A stretch of 64,000 bases of DNA, from NCBI GenBank assembly GCA_013361525.1, contig JABFXY010000037.1:45132-109131 (forward strand), in the 5' to 3' direction. Numbering within the stretch: position 1 is the stretch's first letter; every line of letters begins with the position of its first letter. A model generated the notes under the pieces. The model ran no database searches, was not told where the DNA came from, and saw only the letters and a list, made by a program, of their open reading frames with translations. This DNA is from Polyangiaceae bacterium. Its GTDB lineage: Bacteria > Myxococcota_A > Polyangia > Polyangiales > Polyangiaceae. The translations under genes were made by a program, and so were the position numbers. This document shows, one piece after another, positions 58,375-64,000 of this stretch.

Positions 58375-59595
58375 TCAGGCGGGGCGGGGGACCACGTCGT
58401 CGACGAGATCCGAATACGACATGTATTGCTTGTCGGGGTGCGTCTCGGGCAGCTTCACCGGGGCGTTCGCCAGCGCGCTGCGCAGCGACGCGAGCGCGAC
58501 CTCGAGCTGATCGTCGTCCGGCGGCGCCGTCGTGATCTTCTGAACGAGGAAGCCCGGCCACAGAAGCGGGCGGAGCGGCCCTGTGGTGCAGTACTTCGCG
58601 AAGAAGCGCTGGAGCTCGTAGGTGATGCCGGCGATCACGGGGAACAACGGCAGCTTCATGAAGAAGAACGCGATCGACTGCACGAAGCGCGGCCCAGGGA
58701 TCGTCGGAAAGAAACTACCGACGGCCGAGAAGAGGACCACGCTGACGAACGCGACCATGATGATGAAGGTCGTGCCGCACCGCGCGTGGAGCGCGCTCGT
58801 TGGCCGCGCGTTCTCGACGAGGAGGTCTTTGCCTGCCTCGTAGGTCGAAATCGCCTTGTGCTCGGCCCCGTGGTACTGAAACACCCGCCGAACGTCCGGG
58901 ATCATCCGAATGCCCGCGAGGTACGAGACAATGATGATCAGCTTGGCGGCGCCCGTGATCACCTGAAAGCCGGGCGACGTCACGTCGAGCCCGAGCTTGA
59001 ACCAGCTGTTGATGCCCTCGGCCGCGGCCTGCGGCAGGGCGATGAAGAGGCCGATCGCAAACAGGACGGGAACGGCCGTCGCAAGCCCGGCGAGCGCGCT
59101 CTTCGGCTCTTCCTCTTTGACCTTCGGCGCGACCTCGATCTTCTTGATCGGCGCGGGCTCCTTCTTCGAAGGCTCTTCTTCTTCGCTGCCGTCGGCTGCC
59201 GACAGGATCCACTGGGCGAGCGCGATCAACGCGAGCGTCGCCGGGCCGGGCGGCGCCTTGGCCTTCTTCTTTTTCGCGTCCTCTTCGCGGGCTTCTTCTT
59301 CGGCGAGGCCCTCTTCGAGGATCTCCGCACTGAACCGAAGGGCTTGGTGCCCGATCTTCAGCGAGGAAAAAAGGGTGAGCATCCCCCGGAGGAAGGGCGC
59401 CTTCACCAGCGCGGACGCCGGCGCCTCGATCGTGCGCTCGCGCAGGATGAGCGAGCCATCTCGCTTGCGGCACACGATCGAGAGCGACCCCGGCGCACGC
59501 ATCATGACGCCCTCGATGACCGCCTGGCCGCCGACGTTCGTCGGGTTGGGTCGTTCACCGTCGGGCGTGCTTGTTACAAAAGGCAGCTGTCTCAT
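58375..59595 (-). CDS. DUF1385 membrane protein
   Basis: A 406-residue inner-membrane protein. The DUF1385 signature is clear: NVGGQAVIEGVMMRAP, ALVKAPFLRGMLTLFSSLKIGHQALRFSAE, FQYHGAEHKAISTYEAG and HARCGTTFIIMV. About four to six spans; a Lys/Glu-rich cytoplasmic insertion (about 120-170). The family is widespread, often beside prfA or rpmE, but its function is unknown. Start ATG 59595 precedes the signature; the frame extends to 59742 over the palindrome array without support. Confidence 0.85.
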   Translation of the reverse strand: MRQLPFVTSTPDGERPNPTNVGGQAVIEGVMMRAPGSLSIVCRKRDGSLILRERTIEAPASALVKAPFLRGMLTLFSSLKIGHQALRFSAEILEEGLAEEEAREEDAKKKKAKAPPGPATLALIALAQWILSAADGSEEEEPSKKEPAPIKKIEVAPKVKEEEPKSALAGLATAVPVLFAIGLFIALPQAAAEGINSWFKLGLDVTSPGFQVITGAAKLIIIVSYLAGIRMIPDVRRVFQYHGAEHKAISTYEAGKDLLVENARPTSALHARCGTTFIIMVAFVSVVLFSAVGSFFPTIPGPRFVQSIAFFFMKLPLFPVIAGITYELQRFFAKYCTTGPLRPLLWPGFLVQKITTAPPDDDQLEVALASLRSALANAPVKLPETHPDKQYMSYSDLVDDVVPRPA

Positions 59596-59638
59596 GGGTC
59601 TTTCGTGGGCCCGGCCGGGGCAGTCGATAGGGTAGCTT

Positions 59639-59732
59639 CGGACCGGAGGTCGGACGAGAAACATCCGACCAGAGGCCGGGCAGTGAGCCGTCCGACCCAG
59701 GTCGGACCTTCGACAGCCCGACCCGAGGTCGG
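59639..59732. repeat. Four-unit palindrome array, ~26-bp spacing
   Basis: Four copies of a CCGACC-n-AGGTCGG-type element: CGGACCGGAGGTCGG (59639-59653, imperfect inversion), CCGACCAGAGGCCGG (59665-59679), CCGACCCAGGTCGG (59692-59705) and CCGACCCGAGGTCGG (59718-59732). Centres are about 26 bp apart (59646, 59672, 59698.5, 59725); the ~11-bp spacers differ. It fills the 180-bp gap between rpmE and the DUF1385 gene. Confidence 0.75.
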
Positions 59733-59775
59733 CTATCAACAACGGCCAGGCGCCACGTACCGATGCGAGCGCTGC

Positions 59776-59979
59776 CTACTTCTGCGCGGCGTACTTCTTA
59801 CGGAACTTGTCCACGCGGCCAGCCGTGTCCATCAGCTTTTGCTTGCCGGTGTAGAACGGATGGCACGTCGAGCAGACGTCCGTCGAGAAGCTGCCACGGG
59901 TCGAGTACGTCTCCATGACCGCACCGCATGCGCAGGTGACGACGGCTTTGGGGTAGTCGGGGTGGATATCAGCTTTCAT
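59776..59979 (-). CDS. rpmE: 50S ribosomal protein L31
   Basis: A 67-residue L31 with zinc-binding CAC near residue 17 and CSTC near residue 37 (the C+ form), MKADIHPDY start and [24 protein letters not shown] end. Strong Shine-Dalgarno GAGGAG 8-10 nt before ATG 59979. Transcribed toward the DUF1385 gene and prfA; it diverges from the 60116 lipoprotein across 136 bp. Confidence 0.97.
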   Translation of the reverse strand: MKADIHPDYPKAVVTCACGAVMETYSTRGSFSTDVCSTCHPFYTGKQKLMDTAGRVDKFRKKYAAQK

Positions 59980-60115
59980 CTTCGCGCTCCTCGGACTTGT
60001 TGCTGAGTCACTCGGCAAGAAAGCCGAGCGACCGGGCCGGCTTCTATAGTGCTTGGGCTCGACTCCTGCAAGGGCAGCCACACCCCTTGCCTCATGTTGG
60101 ATACAATCGCCGGCC

Positions 60116-62173
60116 ATGCGCTCACCTTTTCTTGGTCCGGCCCTCCTCGTTGCATTGCCGATCGCGTTCGCGGCCCTTGCGGCCTGTGGCGGTGAGCTCG
60201 TCGACAAGGCGCCCATCGGCGGATCGTCCGCCGGTGGAGGCGACCAGGGCGGTGGCAACCAAGGCGGAGGAAACGGTGGCGTCGACGTCGCCTGTGATCC
60301 GCTCGTACCCAGCTACTGCGGGTTCCCGTTCCCATCGAACGTCTACACGGTTAGCGACGACGCAACCCCCACGGGGCTTCGTGTCGCGTTCCCGGCGAAG
60401 GCATTGCCGATTACCGAAAGCGGCCGCGAGCAAGATCCCACGCCGTGGTCGAAGGCCGACGGCTTCTCGCCCGGCTCGGCGATCGTGACGTACTTCCCGG
60501 ACGCAGCACCCGACGGGCTCGTCTCGGTGCTCGACCTCGAAGCGTCGCTCGACGACGCGGCGTTGACGGTCGTCCTCGACACCGCGACCGGCGAGCGCGT
60601 CCCGCATTGGAGCGAGCTCGACAAGAGCACCGACGTCGACGAGCAGCGTTCGCTCCTCATCCATCCCGCCGTGCCGCTCACCGATGCGACGCGCTACATC
60701 GTCGCGATTCGAGGTCTCGTCGACACCAACGGCAACGCGATCGAGCCGAGCCCCGCGTTCAAGGCGCTCCGTGACGACGAAGAATCCGATGAGCCCTCGG
60801 TCGGTGCCCGTCGCGATCTCTACGCCGACATCTTCGACAAGCTCGGTGAGGCGGGCGTCGAGCGATCGGATCTGCTCCTCGCGTGGGACTTCACGACGGC
60901 GAGCCGCGAGAGCAACACCGGGTGGCTCGTCCACATGCGCGACCAAGCGCTCGAGCTCGCCGGCCCCACCGGCCCCGCGTACACGATCACCGGCGTCGAC
61001 TCCGATATCGATCCCACGAACATCGAGTACCGCATCTTCGGAACGATGACGGTTCCGCTGTACCTGACGCAGCCCGACCCGGGCGCGGCGCTCGTCTTCG
61101 GCGATGACGGCATGCCGATGCAGAACCCGGACACGCCGACCTACGAGGTCGAATGGGAGCTGCTGATCCCGAAGAGCGCGACCCCTGGGCAGCCTGTGCC
61201 GCTCTTGCAATACGGGCACGGCCTCCTCGGCTCGTACACGCAGATCGAGAGCGAGAAGATGCGTCAGCTCGCGCAGACCTACGGCTACGCGGTGTTCGCG
61301 GTGAAGGCCGACGGCATGGCGGAAGAAGACGAAGGCTGGATCGCGGCGCGCATCTCGAGCGGCGAGGCCGACGAGCTGCAGAAGATGTTCGACCGCCTCC
61401 ACCAAGGCATCCTCAACAACCTCCTCGCGATGCGAATGATGAGCGTCGGAATGGACGCCGATCCGACCTATGGCGCGCTCATCGACGGCTCGCGACGCTA
61501 CTACTGGGGCATCAGCCAGGGCGGCATCATGGGCGGCGTGTACATGTCGCTCTCGACCGACGTGTCCCGCGGCATCCTCGAGGTCGGTGGCCAGCCGTAC
61601 AACGTGCTGCTGAACCGCAGCGTCGACTTCACGCCGTTCTTCGCGCTGCTGAAGTTCGAGTTCCCGGACGCGCGCGCGCAGCAGATCTTCCTCGGCCTCA
61701 CCCAGATGAATTGGGATCGCGTCGAGCCGCAGGGCTACACGAAATACATGTTCGAGGATCAGTTCAGCGACGCGCCGGCCGATCGCCGCGTGTTGATGCG
61801 GGTTGCCGTCGGCGATCACCAAGTGACGACGTTCGGCGGCCAGATCATGGCGCGCGCCGCGAACGCCAAACACCTCGACACGGGCATTCGTGACGTCTAC
61901 GGCCTGGAGAAGGTGACGGCGCAGAGCATCGACGAGAACGGTGCGGTCTACACCGAATACGAGTTCGGTCTGCCGCCCGAGCCGACCTGCAACAAGCCGC
62001 TCAGCGTTTGCGAGGATCCGCACGGCGAGCTGCGCGGCCTCACCGAAGCCATCGAGCAGCTGCATCTCTTCTTCTCGACGGGCGTCTTCGAAAACCGCTG
62101 CGCCGGTCAGGTCTGCGACTTCAGCGCGCTGTCCGGATGCACGGGTGAAGAAGACCCGGACCCCTGCGACTGA
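60116..62173 (+). CDS. Lipoprotein with alpha/beta-hydrolase features
   Basis: A 685-residue protein with signal peptide and lipobox AALAAC (Cys about 22), Gly/Asn-rich linker, then an N-terminal beta domain (about 60-240; [21 protein letters not shown] and an Ig-like [24 protein letters not shown]) and a hydrolase-like part with YGHGLLGS (about 363-370) and the nucleophile elbow GISQGG (about 464-469). The whole resembles secreted myxobacterial proteins with a virulence-factor-lipase-type N-terminus. Likely esterase/lipase; substrate unknown. ATG 60116 begins the signal peptide. Confidence 0.75.
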   Translation: MRSPFLGPALLVALPIAFAALAACGGELVDKAPIGGSSAGGGDQGGGNQGGGNGGVDVACDPLVPSYCGFPFPSNVYTVSDDATPTGLRVAFPAKALPITESGREQDPTPWSKADGFSPGSAIVTYFPDAAPDGLVSVLDLEASLDDAALTVVLDTATGERVPHWSELDKSTDVDEQRSLLIHPAVPLTDATRYIVAIRGLVDTNGNAIEPSPAFKALRDDEESDEPSVGARRDLYADIFDKLGEAGVERSDLLLAWDFTTASRESNTGWLVHMRDQALELAGPTGPAYTITGVDSDIDPTNIEYRIFGTMTVPLYLTQPDPGAALVFGDDGMPMQNPDTPTYEVEWELLIPKSATPGQPVPLLQYGHGLLGSYTQIESEKMRQLAQTYGYAVFAVKADGMAEEDEGWIAARISSGEADELQKMFDRLHQGILNNLLAMRMMSVGMDADPTYGALIDGSRRYYWGISQGGIMGGVYMSLSTDVSRGILEVGGQPYNVLLNRSVDFTPFFALLKFEFPDARAQQIFLGLTQMNWDRVEPQGYTKYMFEDQFSDAPADRRVLMRVAVGDHQVTTFGGQIMARAANAKHLDTGIRDVYGLEKVTAQSIDENGAVYTEYEFGLPPEPTCNKPLSVCEDPHGELRGLTEAIEQLHLFFSTGVFENRCAGQVCDFSALSGCTGEEDPDPCD

Positions 62174-62188
62174 CGTGGGCGATGGGCC

Positions 62189-62210
62189 GGGCGCGCTTCA
62201 CGGCGCGCCC
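62189..62210. terminator. Hairpin between convergent genes
   Basis: GGGCGCGC (62189-62196) and GCGCGCCC (62203-62210) around a 6-nt loop. It overlaps the stop region of the terminal kinase gene and lies 16 bp after the 60116 gene's stop, so it may end both transcripts. Confidence 0.45.
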
Positions 62211-64000
62211 GCGTCTTTGACGGGCAAGAGCTGCCCGAGCCTGTACGCGAGCGCGAAGTTCTTGCGCTCCGCGAGCAGGAGTTTGTCCACCGCGCCGCCG
62301 ACGAAGACGATCACGTTCACGATCTGCACGAGCGCGACGAGCGAAAAAAACACCAGCGACGGCACCTCGGGGAAGTACGACACGCGCGGCAGGACGCGGA
62401 GCTCGCCGTTCACGAACGCCATCGACGGGGGCAAGACGCCGGTCCACTCGAGCACGGCAGGCACGAACACCGCGAGCGCCGCCAAGCCACCGATCATGTT
62501 TCGCGTGTTGCGGTTCGGGCGAAGGCCGACGAGGTAGAGCGACGCCGTGAGGCACGCTGTGTTCGGCACGAGGAGCAGCGGCCCACACACGACGGCGAGC
62601 AGGCTCGTAAGGACGAAGTTGATGACGATGGAGACGCGCATGAAGCGCGGCTGCACGTTCCCGGTCCGGCCCATCCAGAAGCTGTAGCCGGCGACGGCGG
62701 CGAGGCTTCCGAGGAAGACGAGGGTCATCGTCAGGCTGCGGACGCCGGCCCACGCGAGGATCGGAACGAACAACAGGAAGGTCGCGTACGCGCCCGTGGC
62801 GCGACGGGCGTTGGCGGCCCGGTCTTGAAGCTCCACCTCTTTCAGCTCGGCCTGAGCAGCCGGTGGCAGCTCGGTCGGCGCGGCCATGACGACGCGCGTG
62901 ACGAGCTGCATCGCTTCCTCGCTGGTCGGGTCGAGGGCGAGGGCGCGGCCGAGCTCGCGCATGCCCCGCGCGCGTGCCTGCTCCGCCGCCTCGCCGCCGG
63001 CGGCGGCTGCTTCGAGCTCGCCGCGCGCGGCGCTGAGATGAGCGCGGGCGACGGTCTTTCGGACCTCCGCGTCGCGCTCGCCATCCATGAAGCGTTCGAG
63101 CGCGTCGGCCATCTCGCGCGCCGAAGCAAAGCGATCGGCCGGATCGAGCGAGAGGGCGCGCGCGCAGATCAGGTCGAGCTCCGGAGCGATGTCGGCTGCC
63201 TCGGCGACGGAGCTCGGTTTCGGAGCGTGCTTCGTGATGGCCGACACGATGAGCGATGGGATGTCGGGCGCGTCGTGAAGCGCCTTCAGCGTCAACATCT
63301 CGAACAGAACGCACCCGAGGCTGTAGACGTCGCTCCGGGGCGAGAGCTCGTCGGTCTCGCCTCGCGCTTGCTCGGGCGACATGTATCCGGGCGTCCCGAC
63401 CAGCGCGCCTGCGACCGTCCCGGGGAGGGACTCGTCCGCGACCGAGATCGGCGTCCGCTTCGATATGGCAGGCTGGTCGTCGCTCGCCGGTTCGTCGGGT
63501 ACCTCGACGGTGCGCGCCACGCCCCAATCGAGGACGTAGACCTCGCCGAACTCCCCGAGCATCAGATTGTCGGGCTTCAGGTCGCGGTGGATGACGCCGC
63601 GCTTGTGCGCGAAGCCGACGGCGAGGCACGCCTGCGACAGCGCCGAGAGGAGCTTGCGACGACCGAACTGCTGGCGCGCGAGCGGGTCGCCCTCGGCGAG
63701 CCGATCCAAGATGGCTCGCAGCGTGAGCCCTTGGATGCGCTTCATCGTGAAGTAGGGCGCCCCCGAAGCCCCGGTCGCGAGGTCGTGGACGGGCACGACG
63801 CTCGGGTGCTCGAGCTGCCCCTGGAGCCGCGCCTCGCGTAGGAAGCGAGCGCGTCCGACCGAGCCGTCGTCGACGCCCGTACGCATCACCTTCATCGCGA
63901 CGTCGCGGCCGAGACAGAGGTCGCGGCACAAGAGCACCTCGCCCATCCCGCCGGCGCCGAGCGTCCGCGCCGTCTCGTAGCGATCGCCGCTCAGCGGTCG
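62198..64000 (-). CDS. Ser/Thr protein kinase with multi-span C-terminus, N-terminus cut
   Basis: About 600 codons are visible; the frame continues to the right edge through SGDRYETARTLGAGGMGEV, so only a few N-terminal residues are missing. Gly loop LGAGGMGEV, Lys in DVAMKVM, catalytic HRDLKPDN, DWG in VLDWGVAR (a known variant of DFG), and GTPGYMSPEQ are present, so it should be active. A helical region (about 315-370 from the window edge) and six membrane spans (about 395-580) follow. This is a membrane-bound sensor-type kinase; the ligand is unknown. Confidence 0.9.
   Translation of the reverse strand, partial: RPLSGDRYETARTLGAGGMGEVLLCRDLCLGRDVAMKVMRTGVDDGSVGRARFLREARLQGQLEHPSVVPVHDLATGASGAPYFTMKRIQGLTLRAILDRLAEGDPLARQQFGRRKLLSALSQACLAVGFAHKRGVIHRDLKPDNLMLGEFGEVYVLDWGVARTVEVPDEPASDDQPAISKRTPISVADESLPGTVAGALVGTPGYMSPEQARGETDELSPRSDVYSLGCVLFEMLTLKALHDAPDIPSLIVSAITKHAPKPSSVAEAADIAPELDLICARALSLDPADRFASAREMADALERFMDGERDAEVRKTVARAHLSAARGELEAAAAGGEAAEQARARGMRELGRALALDPTSEEAMQLVTRVVMAAPTELPPAAQAELKEVELQDRAANARRATGAYATFLLFVPILAWAGVRSLTMTLVFLGSLAAVAGYSFWMGRTGNVQPRFMRVSIVINFVLTSLLAVVCGPLLLVPNTACLTASLYLVGLRPNRNTRNMIGGLAALAVFVPAVLEWTGVLPPSMAFVNGELRVLPRVSYFPEVPSLVFFSLVALVQIVNVIVFVGGAVDKLLLAERKNFALAYRLGQLLPVKDAGAP

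Noticed and set aside
59639..59732. A small CRISPR array
   Set aside because: Repeats are 14-15 bp with about 11-bp spacers, far shorter than CRISPR units, and no cas genes are present.
60122..62065. A 647-codon minus-strand frame opposite the hydrolase-like lipoprotein
   Set aside because: The plus-strand frame has signal peptide, lipobox and catalytic motifs; the antisense frame has none.

Overview
The window comes from a high-GC, Gram-negative bacterium, most likely a myxobacterium of the Polyangia type (Myxococcota). The evidence is the many lipoproteins with Gly/Asn-rich linkers behind a lipobox Cys, Hanks-type Ser/Thr kinases with membrane tails, TPR and AgmX/PglI-like secreted proteins, an extensin-like DD-peptidase-type protein, and a fused flotillin/ATPase locus. 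No integrase, transposase, phage gene, tRNA, rRNA or CRISPR array was seen, so this reads as ordinary chromosome. Both edges cut a gene: a minus-strand ORF at 1-1097 and a Ser/Thr kinase at 62198-64000.

Layout. 1-2057: a partial unknown gene and a CorA-like membrane protein. 2197-14773: a membrane-organisation region with a 2086-residue AAA+ ATPase ending in a PilZ-like domain, its flotillin partner, a cupin, a lipoprotein, an extensin-like protein, and a second flotillin-type pair (short SPFH protein plus YqiJ-like OB-fold protein). 14873-21241: a tightly packed leftward operon kinase - TPR protein - lipoprotein - murF - murD, linking signalling to peptidoglycan precursor synthesis. 21294-24331: pntA-pntB transhydrogenase. 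24378-31444: mostly secreted or lipid-anchored proteins, including a GH31 glycosidase and two AgmX/PglI C-terminal-like proteins, with a hairpin-rich REP-like region at 25690-25880. 31583-37283: a membrane-anchored MutS homologue diverging from secA, with ybeY coupled to secA. 37309-44145: a Gly/Pro-rich membrane protein diverging from ppdK across a pair of palindromes, then a thioredoxin-like lipoprotein, a thioesterase, an App1-like phosphatase and a small lipoprotein. 44595-46232: a membrane-anchored protein with two GILT/DsbA-like domains around a CxxC domain.

46441-51431 is a four-gene overlapping leftward operon (DUF2252 protein, PAP2 phosphatase, outer-membrane-type protein, lipoprotein with a possible kinase-like core). 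51565-56725 is a three-gene operon of two ATP/ADP-translocase-like carriers (one fused to HEAT repeats) with a two-domain cyclic-nucleotide-binding-type protein between them. 56818-59979 holds rpmE, a DUF1385 protein, prfA and a small conserved gene, with a four-unit palindrome array between rpmE and the DUF1385 gene. 60116-62173 is a lipoprotein with a serine-hydrolase elbow, convergent with the terminal kinase.

The best candidates for something new are the giant ATPase-PilZ/flotillin pair with its nearby second flotillin-type locus, the ~26-bp-spaced palindrome array at 59639-59732, the double GILT-like protein, the kinase-like lipoprotein operon, and recurrent intergenic palindromes (tandem purine-rich octamers in inverted arms, and hairpins closed by C(GNA)G triloops). 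All assignments are from reading translated sequence; no database search was run.
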